64,000 nt of DNA from Lachnospiraceae bacterium (GCA_030540075.1 JAUNWX010000005.1:13052-77051), one strand, 5' to 3'. Positions 50,345 through 59,506 are shown, counted from the first letter of the stretch. Notes: a model not told the origin generated them from the letters alone. Numbers and translations are program-made.

Positions 50345-51349
50345 ATGTTTTCACTGATTTCAAATGATATCGGCATCGATCTGGGTACCTCCAGCATCCT
50401 TGTATATATAAAAGGCCGCGGCGTCGTTCTGAAGGAGCCGTCCGTGGTGGCCGTCAACCGCGATACGAACACCGTACTGGCGTACGGCGAGGACGCGCGT
50501 CTCATGCTGGGGCGCACCCCGGAGAACATCTCGGCGGTTCGTCCGCTGCGCCAGGGCGTCATCTCGGACTACACCCTGACGGAGAAGATGCTGAAGTACT
50601 TCATTCAGAAGGCCGTCGGCAAGCGTACCCTCCGGAAGCCGCGCATCTCTGTCTGCATCCCGAGTGGTGCGACCGAGGTCGAGAAGAAGGCCGTCGAGGA
50701 TGCCGCTTACCACGCCGGTGCCCGTGAGGTCACGATCATCGAGGAGCCGGTAGCGGCGGCCATCGGTGCCGGCATCGACATCAGTAAGCCGCAGGGCAAC
50801 ATGATCATCGACATCGGTGGTGGTACCGCGGATATCGCCGTGATCGCACTGGACGGGCCGGTCGTTTCCGAGTCCATCAAGGTGGCCGGCGATGACTTCG
50901 ATGAGGCCATCCTCCGTTACATGCGGAAGAAGCATAACCTCCTTATCGGTGAGCGTACCGCCGAGGACATCAAGGTCAACATCGGCTGTGCCAGCAAGCG
51001 CCCGGAGAACGTCACCATGGAGGTCCGCGGACGCAACCTTGTGACCGCTCTCCCGAAGACCGTCATCGTAAGCTCGGACGAAATCATGGACGCGCTGCTT
51101 GAGCCGGCGATGATGATCGTCAATGCTGTGCACAACGTACTCGAGCGCACGCCACCAGAGCTCGCCGCCGACATCTATGAGCGCGGCATCGTCATGACCG
51201 GTGGCGGATCCCTCCTCTATGGCCTCGATAAGCTCATCCAGGAGAAGACCGGCATCAACTGCGTACTCGCCGAGGACCCACTCACCGCGGTCGCCATCGG
51301 CACCGGCAAGTTCATCGACTTCGCAAACGGCGACGCCGACGAGGACTGA
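50345..51349 (+). CDS. mreB: Rod shape-determining protein MreB/Mbl
   Basis: 334 residues, bacterial actin. Phosphate 1 loop NDIGIDLGTSSILVYIKGRGVVLKEPSVVAV, EEPVAAAIGAGIDISKPQGNMIIDIGGGTADIAVIAL (connect 1/phosphate 2), ERGIVMTGGGSLLYGLDKLI (adenosine motif). Full length. It organises lateral wall synthesis at the membrane. mreC and mreD do not follow, so it is probably the Mbl/MreBH-type paralog or a lone mreB. AGGAG lies 7 nt before ATG. Terminator at 51363. Confidence 0.93.
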   Translation: MFSLISNDIGIDLGTSSILVYIKGRGVVLKEPSVVAVNRDTNTVLAYGEDARLMLGRTPENISAVRPLRQGVISDYTLTEKMLKYFIQKAVGKRTLRKPRISVCIPSGATEVEKKAVEDAAYHAGAREVTIIEEPVAAAIGAGIDISKPQGNMIIDIGGGTADIAVIALDGPVVSESIKVAGDDFDEAILRYMRKKHNLLIGERTAEDIKVNIGCASKRPENVTMEVRGRNLVTALPKTVIVSSDEIMDALLEPAMMIVNAVHNVLERTPPELAADIYERGIVMTGGGSLLYGLDKLIQEKTGINCVLAEDPLTAVAIGTGKFIDFANGDADED

Positions 51350-51362
51350 CATTTTATGAATC

Positions 51363-51396
51363 AGGGGTAGCCTTATTTGGGCTGCCTTTTTTTGTA
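51363..51396 (+). terminator. Terminator of mreB
   Basis: GGGTAGCC, TTATTT, GGGCTGCC with one mismatch, then seven T. Confidence 0.85.
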
Positions 51397-51440
51397 CATA
51401 TCCATGAGAGGGCCGCGCGAAGCGCGGAGAGGAGATCCAC

Positions 51441-53912
51441 TTGGAATATTTTGAGGGCTACATCGATCATATCATTTTCCAGAGTCCGGCGACGGGCTAC
51501 ACCGTGATGACGGGCGTGATGGAGGGAAAGACCTACACTCTCGTCGGCACGCTGCCGGGCATCGAGGCAGGCGAGAATATAAAGGCGGATGGCCACGAAG
51601 CCACCCACCAGATTTATGGCACCCAGTTCGTCATCGACCAGTACCAGGTCGTCGCGCCGAAAACCCAGGAAGCCGTCGAGCGCTACCTCGGCTCCGGCGC
51701 CATCAAGGGCATCGGTGCCGCGATGGCCTCCCGGATCGTGAAGAAGTTCGGTGATGACACCATGCGCATCATCGAGGAGGAGCCGGAGCGCCTCGCCGAG
51801 ATCAAGGGCATCTCCGCGCGGAAGGCGATGGACATCGCCGCCTCCGTGAACGCGAAGCGCGACATGCAGGACGCCGTCATGTTCCTCCAGAAGTACGGCA
51901 TTTCCATCAATCTCGCCGGCAAAATCTATAACCGCTACGGCAACGAAATGTATGATATCGTCCGCGATAATCCGTACCGTCTCGCAGAGGACATCGAGGG
52001 CCTCGGCTTCCGGACCTGCGACGAGATCGCACGGAACGCCGGCATCGCGGAGGATTCCGCCTTCCGTATCGAGTCCGGCATCCAGTACGCGCTCGGCATG
52101 GCAGAGGGCAACGGTCACTGCTACCTGCCGCTCCCGGAGCTCTGGTCCTCCGTTGAGTCACTCCTGAACATCACGATCCAGGACCTGAACCAGTACCTCC
52201 TCGAGCTCCAGATGAAGGGCCGCGTCATGGTGAAGTCGAGCCGTCCGCGCAGCATCTCCGATTTTCTGGATAGCGCGGCCAATGCGGGCGATGCCGGCCC
52301 GACGTCCGGTCTCGGCACCGGATCCTCGACGGCAGACGGTGCGACCACCCTCGCATCGACCGCAGCCCCGGGCTTCCAGATGTCGCTCGGTTCAGGCACT
52401 GCCCCGACCGCCTTCGACGCCATGGCACCGTCGCTCTACGACGCGAATCCGGCGCTGCACGCAGATCCGGCGACCCATGTCTACCGCGCCACGATCTACT
52501 ACACGGAGCTTCAGGTCGCGACGATGCTGAAGGATCTGAACGTCACGGTCGAGAACGCGGAGCTCGACGCGAAGCGTGCGCTGACCATCGATGAGATCAC
52601 GGAAAAGAACGGCATCGAGCTCGATCCGCTTCAGCGTGACGCCGTGCTCACCGCCGGCCACTCCGGCCTCCTCGTCATCACCGGCGGCCCGGGTACCGGA
52701 AAAACCACGACCATCAACACCATCATCCGCATGTTCGCGGACGAAGGGAAGACCATCCTGCTCGGTGCCCCGACCGGCCGCGCCGCGAAACGTATGTCCG
52801 AGGCCACCGGCTGGCCGGCCTCCACGATCCACCGCCTCCTCGAGTACCAGGGCCGCCCGGACGAGGACGAAGAGGGCGGCGACCAGGTGCGCGGTCACTT
52901 CGAGCGCAACGAAAACAATCCGCTCGAGTGCGACGTCGTCATCATTGACGAGATGTCCATGGTCGACATCTTCCTCATGAACGCCCTCCTGAAGGCCATC
53001 CACCGCGGCACCCGCCTCATCATGGTCGGTGACGCGAACCAGCTGCCATCGGTCGGTGCCGGCAACGTCCTCCGCGACATCATCGCCTCCGGCGTGATCC
53101 GGACCATCCAGCTCCGCCACATCTTCCGTCAGGCCGCCGCGTCGGACATCGTCGTAAACGCCCATAAGATCAATGAAGGCGAGCCGGTCGACCTCAGCAA
53201 GCGCTCGAAGGACTTCCTCTTCATCAAGAGTCAGACGCCGGATCAGATCTTCGCGGCCATCGCCGCCCTCGTGCTGAACAAGCTCCCGGGCTACCTCGGC
53301 GTGGATCCCTTCGACATCCAGATCATGACCCCGCAGCGGAAGGGCGCGCTCGGCGTCGAGCGCCTAAACCAGCTCCTCCAGGAGCAGATGAACCCGAAGA
53401 GCAGCCGCAAGACCGAAAAGGAGATCGGAGGCACTCTGTTCCGCGTCGGCGACAAGGTCATGCAGATCCGGAACGACTACAACCTCATCTGGGAGATCCG
53501 TGGCCGCTACGGCATCCCGACCGAGAAGGGCGAGGGCGTCTTCAATGGCGACATCGGCATCATCACTGAGATCAACAGCTTCGCCCAGAACCTGACGGTT
53601 CGCTTCGACGACCGCTTCGTCGAGTACGCCTTCAAGGACTGCGAGAGCCTCGAGCTCGCCTACGCGATCACGATCCACAAGTCCCAGGGCTCCGAGTACC
53701 CGGCGGTCATCGTCCCGATGTATCAGGGCCCGTCCATGCTCATGAACCGGAATCTGCTTTACACCGCCGTCACCCGCGCGAAGTCCTGCGTCTGCCTCGT
53801 CGGCAACCCGCCGATCTTCGACCAGATGCTTCACAACGCGTCCGAGGCGAAGCGCTATTCCTCCCTCAGTGAGCGGCTCCAGGAGGTCTCGCATGACGAA
53901 AGCACACTCTGA
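51441..53912 (+). CDS. recD2: RecD2-type ATP-dependent DNA helicase
   Basis: 823 residues from a TTG start with GGAG 7 nt upstream. N-terminal OB-like domain and helix-hairpin-helix repeats (LGSGAIKGIGAAMASRIVKKFG, IKGISARKAMDIA), then SF1B helicase motifs: Walker A VITGGPGTGKTTTINTII (about residue 415), DEMSMVD, GDANQLPSVGAGNVL, IQLRHIFRQA, and TIHKSQGSEYPAVIVP, YTAVTRAKSCVCLVG. Unwinds DNA 5'-3' in repair or recombination, without RecBC. Residues about 275-347 are a low-complexity A/G/T/P-rich insertion (FLDSAANAGDAGPTSGLGTG and onward) before the helicase core; its DNA starts with GGCCAATGC at 52277. Its 3' end overlaps comFC by 20 nt. Confidence 0.93.
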   Translation: MEYFEGYIDHIIFQSPATGYTVMTGVMEGKTYTLVGTLPGIEAGENIKADGHEATHQIYGTQFVIDQYQVVAPKTQEAVERYLGSGAIKGIGAAMASRIVKKFGDDTMRIIEEEPERLAEIKGISARKAMDIAASVNAKRDMQDAVMFLQKYGISINLAGKIYNRYGNEMYDIVRDNPYRLAEDIEGLGFRTCDEIARNAGIAEDSAFRIESGIQYALGMAEGNGHCYLPLPELWSSVESLLNITIQDLNQYLLELQMKGRVMVKSSRPRSISDFLDSAANAGDAGPTSGLGTGSSTADGATTLASTAAPGFQMSLGSGTAPTAFDAMAPSLYDANPALHADPATHVYRATIYYTELQVATMLKDLNVTVENAELDAKRALTIDEITEKNGIELDPLQRDAVLTAGHSGLLVITGGPGTGKTTTINTIIRMFADEGKTILLGAPTGRAAKRMSEATGWPASTIHRLLEYQGRPDEDEEGGDQVRGHFERNENNPLECDVVIIDEMSMVDIFLMNALLKAIHRGTRLIMVGDANQLPSVGAGNVLRDIIASGVIRTIQLRHIFRQAAASDIVVNAHKINEGEPVDLSKRSKDFLFIKSQTPDQIFAAIAALVLNKLPGYLGVDPFDIQIMTPQRKGALGVERLNQLLQEQMNPKSSRKTEKEIGGTLFRVGDKVMQIRNDYNLIWEIRGRYGIPTEKGEGVFNGDIGIITEINSFAQNLTVRFDDRFVEYAFKDCESLELAYAITIHKSQGSEYPAVIVPMYQGPSMLMNRNLLYTAVTRAKSCVCLVGNPPIFDQMLHNASEAKRYSSLSERLQEVSHDESTL

Positions 53913-54750
53913 ATCGCCTATCCCGGGTCCGAGGCCAATGTCTCCGACTGCACACAGCCACGCTGCGGACATCCCTCCGACACCCGCAGCAGCACATCCG
54001 CCGATGGCGACATCGGCCCCTCGATCGACCGGGCCGTCCGCGGCGAAGCAGTGGCTCCTGTCGGTCCTTTTCCCGCGCCGCTGCCCGGTCTGTGAGGAGA
54101 TCGTCTCGCCGCGCGGTGCGCTGATCTGTCCGGACTGTGAACGCAAGCTTCACTTCCTGACGGAGCCGACCTGCCAGATCTGCGGCCGCGAAATCCTCGC
54201 CGACGACGAGGAGCTCTGCGAGAGCTGCAAGCGCCATCGCTTCTTATTTAAGAGAAGCATCGCCCTCGTCGGCTATGACGACGTCGCGGCGCGCTCCATC
54301 AGCCGTATCAAGTATACCGGTGCCCGCGAGTTCCTCGACTACTACGGGCGGGAGGCCGTGCGCCGTCGAGGCGAGGAGCTTCGCCGCATGCAGATCGACG
54401 CCATCGTGCCGGTGCCGGTCCACCCGAGCCGAAAGCGGAAGCGTGGCTACAACCAGGCGACCGTGCTCGCCGAGGTCATGGGCGCAGAGCTCGGCATCCC
54501 GGTCTACGAAGCGGCACTCTACCGGCGTAAAAAAACCGCCGCATCGAAGGAACTCAATGCGGCGGAACGTTTGAAAAATCTGATGTCGGCCTTTTACGCG
54601 GGGCCGATCCCGCAGGATCTCCGGCGGGTGCTGCTGGTCGACGATATCTTCACGACCGGCGCCACCATGGAATCCTGTACGCGGACGCTGCTCGCGGCCG
54701 GGGTGGAAGAGGTCTACTGCTTCGCGCTCGCGATCCGCTCCGAGCGCTGA
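53893..54750 (+). CDS. comFC: ComFC-type phosphoribosyltransferase domain protein
   Basis: 285 residues. Two zinc-finger-like pairs (FPRRCPVCEEIV, CPDCERKL; CQICGREI, CESCKRHRF), the R-x-K-Y-x-G block in ISRIKYTGAREFLDYYG, VPVPVHPSRKRKRGYNQATVLAEVMG, and the PRPP loop VLLVDDIFTTGATM near residue 246. ComFC is needed for natural transformation in several species. The first 52 residues are a P/A/S/H-rich extension without homology. ATG at 53893 is inside the end of recD2 with AGGAGG 6 nt upstream, so the two are translationally coupled; a helicase/competence pairing suits DNA uptake or repair. No comFA next to it. Confidence 0.88.
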   Translation: MTKAHSESPIPGPRPMSPTAHSHAADIPPTPAAAHPPMATSAPRSTGPSAAKQWLLSVLFPRRCPVCEEIVSPRGALICPDCERKLHFLTEPTCQICGREILADDEELCESCKRHRFLFKRSIALVGYDDVAARSISRIKYTGAREFLDYYGREAVRRRGEELRRMQIDAIVPVPVHPSRKRKRGYNQATVLAEVMGAELGIPVYEAALYRRKKTAASKELNAAERLKNLMSAFYAGPIPQDLRRVLLVDDIFTTGATMESCTRTLLAAGVEEVYCFALAIRSER

Positions 54751-54754
54751 TCAC

Positions 54755-54847
54755 TTGTAACAGTTCAAGTAAAGGGAACCCGGAGGACGGCCTCGGAGTA
54801 CTGTGCCTCCATTGCCGCCCCTCCGGGTCCCCTACCTGAACTGTAAC
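54755..54847. repeat. Copy F of the AGTACTGTGC hairpin family between convergent genes
   Basis: Outer arms GTAACAGTTCA and TGAACTGTAAC; middle arms GGGAACCCGGAGG and CCTCCGGGTCCCC; apex CGGAGTACTGTGCCTCCATTG. It separates comFC from the convergent lysR gene and could terminate both. Confidence 0.8.
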
Positions 54848-54849
54848 GA

Positions 54850-55761
54850 TCACTTCACGCGGGTCCAGTAGTCGCGGGCCAGCTCGATCAGATCGAGCAT
54901 CGTCTCCGAGGTGTAGCGGTCCTTCCGGTAGACAGCGACGGCGTGCATCATCGGGTGCGTACTGAGGTGGATGAGCTTCACGCCCTTCGGGATGGTGGTG
55001 TGATGCGAGGCGCTGATCAGCGCGGCACACTCGTCGGCAGCGACCAGTGCGAGCTGGTAGTTGATGCCCTCGGCATCCATGTAGATGTCCGGCTCGAAGC
55101 CGGCCTCCTTGAAGACCTGCTCGGAGACCATACGCTCGGTAGAGTCCTTCGCGCCGAGGCAGAACGGGACATCACGGAAGCGACGGATGTCGATGACCTC
55201 ATCGCCACTCTCGTCGGTGATGGTTTCCGAAGCCAGCGGGTTCGAGCTCGCGACGGCGAGCATGATTTCGACATCGGCGAGGAACTCGTAGTGCAGGCGG
55301 TAGTTCTGCTTGTCGCCCATCAGGATGATACCGAGGTCGATCGCACCGTTCTTGACGAGCTCCTGTGCCTTCAGCCCCTTCATGAGGTTGAGCTGCAGCT
55401 TGACGGTCGGGTGCTGGCGGTGAAACTTCTTATATAAAGAAGTCATCATGTAGTCAGCCTCGACGCCGGCGGCACCGACGGCGATCTCCTCGTTGTGCAG
55501 CTTCGCGATATCGGAGATGCGGGAGTAGCAGTCCTTCTTCATGGCGATCATCTTCCGGGCGGTATCGACATAGATCCGGCCGGCCTCGGTGATGGCCCAC
55601 TCGTTACCACGACGATAGAAGAGCTTGGTGCCGAGCTCCTTCTCAAGATTCAGAAGCTGCAGATTCAGCGCAGGCTGGGAGATGAAGAGCTTGTCCGCTG
55701 CGCGAGTGATATTTTTTTCCTCTGCGATACGGATGATATTTTCGATACGACGTAGATCCAT
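54850..55761 (-). CDS. LysR family transcriptional regulator
   Basis: 303 residues. HTH: MDLRRIENIIRIAEEKNITRAADKLFISQPALNLQLLNLEKELGTKLFYRRGNEWAITEAG; effector domain with DLGIILMGDKQ and FCLGAKDSTERM. ATG at 55761 is chosen over an upstream extension because AGGAGG lies 5 nt before it and the HTH starts there. It has no divergent enzyme gene to control, so the target is unknown. The segment upstream (about 55775-55835) folds into a hairpin with CTTCGG/CCGAAG arms. Confidence 0.88.
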   Translation of the reverse strand: MDLRRIENIIRIAEEKNITRAADKLFISQPALNLQLLNLEKELGTKLFYRRGNEWAITEAGRIYVDTARKMIAMKKDCYSRISDIAKLHNEEIAVGAAGVEADYMMTSLYKKFHRQHPTVKLQLNLMKGLKAQELVKNGAIDLGIILMGDKQNYRLHYEFLADVEIMLAVASSNPLASETITDESGDEVIDIRRFRDVPFCLGAKDSTERMVSEQVFKEAGFEPDIYMDAEGINYQLALVAADECAALISASHHTTIPKGVKLIHLSTHPMMHAVAVYRKDRYTSETMLDLIELARDYWTRVK

Positions 55762-55997
55762 AGTGGCCTCCTGACGTAGTATGACCTTCGGTACTCCGGC
55801 GGGCGATGGTGTCGCGCCGGAAACATTGGCCGAAGGATGATGGATATAGATGCGGGAAGCGCGGTGGGGCACTTCGGGACAGTATATAACATAGTTGTAT
55901 GTCTGCGATTCAAGTATATACGGCTCTCTAAATCTATGCAATAGAACTTATATCAAACTCTTGAAAAAATAAATAATAGACGCCCGGCGGCAAACGC

Positions 55998-56026
55998 TTG
56001 ACGCATAGGGTGCTTCATGGTATAGT
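55998..56026 (+). promoter_or_regulatory. Promoter of rpmG-secE-nusG
   Basis: TTGACG, 17-bp spacer, TATAGT. A short terminator-like hairpin (AGGGC, TAG, GCCCT, ATTTTTT at 56040-56059) lies at the start of the transcript and may attenuate it. Confidence 0.75.
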
Positions 56027-56112
56027 TGCCCCGTAATCAAGGGCTAGGCCCTATTTTTTATGCACTAATTTCGTAGTCATGCGAAGTTAAGAATCATTGG
56101 AGGTGAAGAGCC

Positions 56113-56262
56113 GTGCGTACAAAGATTATATTAGCATGTACAGAGTGTAAGCAGAGAAACTATTTCACGACGAAGGAGAAGAAGAATCATCCTGAGAGAA
56201 TGGAAGTTCGTAAGTACTGCAGATTCTGTAAGAAGCACACGCTTCATAAGGAGACGAAGTAA
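56113..56262 (+). CDS. rpmG: Ribosomal protein L33
   Basis: 49 residues from a GTG start at 56113, with GGAGGTGAAG upstream. [34 protein letters not shown] is L33 with the four zinc cysteines (C-x2-C and C-x2-C). It overlaps secE by TAATG. The order rpmG-secE-nusG-rplK-rplA is the standard one in Bacillota. Confidence 0.95.
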   Translation: MRTKIILACTECKQRNYFTTKEKKNHPERMEVRKYCRFCKKHTLHKETK

Positions 56263-56459
56263 TGAGCGAGAAGAAGAATTCCGGTTTACAGGACTTCTTC
56301 AAGGGTCTTAAGACGGAATATAACAAAATTATTTTCCCGACGAGACAGGACATCATCAAGGAGACCACCGCAACCATCGTTGTCAGTCTCCTGGTCGGAG
56401 CGCTTATTGCTGTTCTTGATCTTATTATGAAGACGGGACTTGGTTTTATCATCAGATAA
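56262..56459 (+). CDS. secE: Preprotein translocase subunit SecE
   Basis: 65 residues: an amphipathic N-terminal helix (LQDFFKGLKTEYNKIIFPTRQD) and one C-terminal membrane helix (TTATIVVSLLVGALIAVLDLIM), the short single-span SecE of Gram-positives. Part of the SecYEG channel. Start overlaps the rpmG stop; nusG follows 9 nt later. Confidence 0.94.
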   Translation: MSEKKNSGLQDFFKGLKTEYNKIIFPTRQDIIKETTATIVVSLLVGALIAVLDLIMKTGLGFIIR

Positions 56460-56468
56460 GGGGAAACT

Positions 56469-56999
56469 ATGTCAGAAATTAATCCTGCAGCTCGCTGGTA
56501 TGTAGCACATACCTACTCAGGCTATGAGAACAAGGTTAAGATGGATCTGGAAAAGACGATCGAAAACCGTGGTCTTCAGGATCTGATCTTCGAAGTCAGC
56601 GTACCGATGCAGCCGGTCATCGAGATGAAGAACGGCGTCGAGAAGAAGTCTGATAAGAAGATGTTCCCTGGCTATGTTCTCGTAAACATGATAATGAATC
56701 AGGAAACCTGGTACGTAGTGCGTAATACACGTGGCGTAACCGGATTCGTCGGCCCAGGATCAGAGCCGACACCTCTTTCCGAAGAGGAAATCAAGGCACT
56801 TGGCTACAGAGCCCAGGAGGTCCTTGTAGATTTCGCGATCGGCGATACCGTAAATGTTACTTCCGGTGCATGGAAGGATACGGTGGGTGTCATCAGTGAG
56901 ATCAATGATCAGAAGAAGACTGTTACCATCTCGGTTGAGATGTTTGGCAGAGAAACTCCGGTAGAGTTATCCTACGGAGAGATTCAGAAACTCAGATAA
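56469..56999 (+). CDS. nusG: Transcription termination/antitermination factor NusG
   Basis: 176 residues. NGN domain from RWYVAHTYSGYENKVKMDLEKTIENRGL to FVGPGSEPTPLSEEEIKAL, then the KOW domain IGDTVNVTSGAWKDTVGVISEINDQKKTVTISVEMFGRETPVELSYGEIQKL. Normal length, no insertion. Binds RNA polymerase. SD GGGGAAAC before ATG. Confidence 0.97.
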   Translation: MSEINPAARWYVAHTYSGYENKVKMDLEKTIENRGLQDLIFEVSVPMQPVIEMKNGVEKKSDKKMFPGYVLVNMIMNQETWYVVRNTRGVTGFVGPGSEPTPLSEEEIKALGYRAQEVLVDFAIGDTVNVTSGAWKDTVGVISEINDQKKTVTISVEMFGRETPVELSYGEIQKLR

Positions 57000-57064
57000 C
57001 GAAGTATGGGAGGGTTAATCAGATCTGCTGATTACCCCGCAATTACCACAAGGAGGTGCCTCAT

Positions 57065-57490
57065 ATGGCAAAGAAAGTAGAAGGATACATCAAGTTACAG
57101 ATTCCAGCTGGTAAAGCAACTCCAGCTCCACCAGTAGGTCCGGCTCTCGGCCAGCATGGTGTTAATATCGTTGCATTCACTAAGGAATTCAATGCAAGAA
57201 CAGCAAACGAGGGTGATGTTATCATCCCTGTAGTGATCACTGTTTATGCAGATAGAAGCTTCAGCTTCATCACGAAGACTCCTCCAGCAGCCGTTCTGAT
57301 CAAGAAGGCATGCAAGCTGCAGAAGGCTTCTGGTGAGCCAAACAAGAACAAGGTTGCTACCATCAGCAAGGCTGATCTCCAGAAGATCGCAGAGACTAAG
57401 ATGAAAGATCTTAACGCTGCATCACTTGAGGCTGCTATGTCTATGATCGCAGGTACCTGCAGATCCATGGGCGTTGAAGTAGAGAAGTAA
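57065..57490 (+). CDS. rplK: Ribosomal protein L11
   Basis: 141 residues. [46 protein letters not shown] is the canonical N-terminus; [11 protein letters not shown] and [18 protein letters not shown] at the C-terminus. Part of the GTPase-associated centre. ATG at 57065 is chosen over the upstream frame because of AGGAGG at 57051-57056 and the conserved start. Confidence 0.98.
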   Translation: MAKKVEGYIKLQIPAGKATPAPPVGPALGQHGVNIVAFTKEFNARTANEGDVIIPVVITVYADRSFSFITKTPPAAVLIKKACKLQKASGEPNKNKVATISKADLQKIAETKMKDLNAASLEAAMSMIAGTCRSMGVEVEK

Positions 57491-57508
57491 TAGGGAGGTC
57501 AACTGATT

Positions 57509-58201
57509 ATGAAGACAGGTAAGAGATATACAGCAGCCGCTCAGGGCTTTGACAGAACGGTAAAGTTCACCGAGGTTGACGCACTTGAGCTTGTAAAGAA
57601 GAATGCAACAGCAAAATTCGACGAGACCATCGAGCTCCATATCAGAACTGGTTGTGACTCACGTCACGCAGACCAGCAGGTTCGTGGTTCTGTCGTCCTT
57701 CCAGCCGGCACAGGTAAGAAGGTAAGAATCCTCGTATTTGCAAAGGGCGCTAAGGCCGATGAGGCTCAGGCAGCTGGTGCAGATTTCGTAGGAGCTGAGG
57801 AGCTTATTCCGAAGATCCAGGATGGCTGGTTTGATTACGATGTAATCATCGCTACCCCGGATATGATGGGTGTTGTTGGTCGTCTCGGTCGTGTACTTGG
57901 ACCGAAGGGCTTAATGCCGAACCCGAAGACCGGTACTGTTACCATGGATGTTACCAAGGCAATCGCTGATACTAAGGCTGGTAAGGTCGAGTATCGTCTT
58001 GACAAGGCAAACATCTTCCACGTAGCAATCGGTAAGGCTTCCTTCACAACTGAGCAGCTCAAGGAGAACCTTGATGCGATCATGAGCGCAATTGTAAAGG
58101 CTAGACCAGCTACATTAAAGGGAACCTACCTGAAGTCCGCTACACTGACTTCTACCATGGGTCCTGGCGTTAAGATGGATACCGTTCAGTTCGGTGCTTA
58201 A
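57509..58201 (+). CDS. rplA: Ribosomal protein L1
   Basis: 230 residues. [76 protein letters not shown] and [18 protein letters not shown] are standard L1 blocks. L1-stalk protein and likely autogenous regulator of rplKA. AGGGAGG before ATG; 18 nt after rplK. Confidence 0.98.
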   Translation: MKTGKRYTAAAQGFDRTVKFTEVDALELVKKNATAKFDETIELHIRTGCDSRHADQQVRGSVVLPAGTGKKVRILVFAKGAKADEAQAAGADFVGAEELIPKIQDGWFDYDVIIATPDMMGVVGRLGRVLGPKGLMPNPKTGTVTMDVTKAIADTKAGKVEYRLDKANIFHVAIGKASFTTEQLKENLDAIMSAIVKARPATLKGTYLKSATLTSTMGPGVKMDTVQFGA

Positions 58202-58219
58202 TCTTGACAAAATAGGGTA

Positions 58220-58248
58220 TTGACAGCGGCGTGAGCCGATGTTAATAT
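58220..58248 (+). promoter_or_regulatory. Promoter of rplJ-rplL
   Basis: TTGACA, 17-bp spacer, TAATAT. Confidence 0.75.
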
Positions 58249-58254
58249 ACACTG

Positions 58255-58342
58255 CGTATTAACCCGAAGACAGCAGGTGGTGCGTCCGCACCGTAAGTCA
58301 GAACGCCTGCCGAGGAAAGATACAAACGATTTTAGTTTGTTC
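58255..58342 (+). ncRNA. Ribosomal protein L10 leader
   Basis: CCGAAGACAGCAGGTGG.. pairs with ..CGCCTGCCGAGG around an inner GGTGCG/CGCACC hairpin and GTAAGTCAGAA: the L10(L12)4-binding structure known from Bacillota rplJL leaders. An ACAAAC/GTTTGT hairpin follows (58322-58341). Binding by excess L10-L12 is expected to favour the terminator at 58343. Confidence 0.88.
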
Positions 58343-58378
58343 AACCCCGTGTCTTTTGGCATGGGGTTTTCCTTTTGT
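58343..58378 (+). terminator. Attenuator terminator of the L10 leader
   Basis: AACCCCGTG, TCTTTTGG, CATGGGGTT, then TTCCTTTT, directly before rplJ. Confidence 0.8.
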
Positions 58379-58421
58379 AAAGGTTTATACGAAAAAATCT
58401 TATAAGGAGGAAGAACCGAAA

Positions 58422-58919
58422 ATGGCAAAGGTTGAATTAAAGCAGCCGATCGTTGACGAAATCAAGGCACTCCTTGATGGCGCTGTCGCTGTTACTGCCG
58501 TTGATTATCTCGGACTTACGGTTGAGCAGGATACTGAGCTCCGTAAGCAGTTAAGAGAGGCTGGTGTTACTTACAAGGTATTTAAGAACACCCTGATCAA
58601 GAGAGCAGCAGAGGGTACAGATTTCGCTCAGCTCGACGGCGTACTTGAGGGTCCTACCGCTATTGCAGTATCTAAGGATGATCCTGCAGCAGCAGCTAGA
58701 ATCATCGCTAAGTTTGCTGAGAAGGCTGATAAGCTTGAGCTTAAGGCAGCTGTAGCAGAGGGCAAGCTTTACGATCAGAACGAGGTCAAGGTACTCGCAG
58801 CTATCCCTTCCAGAGAAGAGCTTCTCGGAAGACTTTGCGGATCCCTGCAGAGCCCGATCACGAACTTCGCACGTGTCATCAATCAGGTGGCAGAGAAGAA
58901 CGCAGAGCCAGCTGCTTAA
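58422..58919 (+). CDS. rplJ: Ribosomal protein L10
   Basis: 165 residues. MAKVELKQPIVDEIKALLDGAVAVTAVDYLGLTVEQDTELRKQLREAGVTYKVFKNTLIKRA is the canonical L10 N-terminus; the C-terminal helix that binds L12 dimers (REELLGRLCGSLQSPITNFARVINQVA) is intact. AAGGAGG upstream of ATG at 58422; the leader before it is the L10 leader. Confidence 0.97.
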   Translation: MAKVELKQPIVDEIKALLDGAVAVTAVDYLGLTVEQDTELRKQLREAGVTYKVFKNTLIKRAAEGTDFAQLDGVLEGPTAIAVSKDDPAAAARIIAKFAEKADKLELKAAVAEGKLYDQNEVKVLAAIPSREELLGRLCGSLQSPITNFARVINQVAEKNAEPAA

Positions 58920-59063
58920 TCAGCAGATGGACATCCGAAGCCGCGTAAGCGTGTGGAGGAACCTGAACTCACCGATGGTGAGTACCGCAGTATCGACTGC
59001 AAAACATAAAAGAATTATTTTGAACTGTGCATGAGCACAAAATTTCAAATGGAGGAAATTAAA

Positions 59064-59435
59064 ATGGCTAAGTTAACTACAGAAGAGTTTATCGCAGCTA
59101 TCAAGGAGCTTTCCGTTGTAGAGCTTAATGACCTTGTAAAGGCTGTTGAGGAAGAGTTTGGCGTATCTGCTGCTGCAGGTGTTGTTGTTGCTGGTGGCGC
59201 TGCTGCAGCTCCAGCTGAGGAGAAGACTGAGTTCGACGTAGAGCTTACTGATGTTGGTCCTAACAAGATCAAGGTTATCAAGGTTGTACGTGAGGCTACT
59301 GGTCTTGGCCTTAAGGAAGCTAAGGAGGCCGTTGAGGCTGCTCCTAAGGTTCTCAAGGAGGCTGCTCCGAAGGCAGAGGCTGAGGATCTCAAGGCTAAGC
59401 TTGAGGCTGAGGGCGCTAAGGTTACCCTTAAGTAA
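59064..59435 (+). CDS. rplL: Ribosomal protein L7/L12
   Basis: 123 residues. N-terminal dimerisation helices ([31 protein letters not shown]), an A/G/V-rich hinge ([19 protein letters not shown]) and the factor-binding C-terminal domain ([41 protein letters not shown]). Codons differ from the rest of the window (GCT, GGT, AAG, CTT), as expected for very high expression. A strong terminator follows at once; rpoB, which normally comes next, is not within the following 4.5 kb. Confidence 0.98.
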   Translation: MAKLTTEEFIAAIKELSVVELNDLVKAVEEEFGVSAAAGVVVAGGAAAAPAEEKTEFDVELTDVGPNKIKVIKVVREATGLGLKEAKEAVEAAPKVLKEAAPKAEAEDLKAKLEAEGAKVTLK

Positions 59436-59465
59436 TAAAAGCGACATTAAGTCAGATCTTATACA

Positions 59466-59506
59466 GAGTCGGAAGGTAAGTTACTTACCTTCCGGCTCTT
59501 TTTTAT
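59466..59506 (+). terminator. Terminator of rplJL
   Basis: GAG-CGGAAGGTAAG, TTA, CTTACCTTCCG-CTC, then TTTTTT. Confidence 0.9.
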
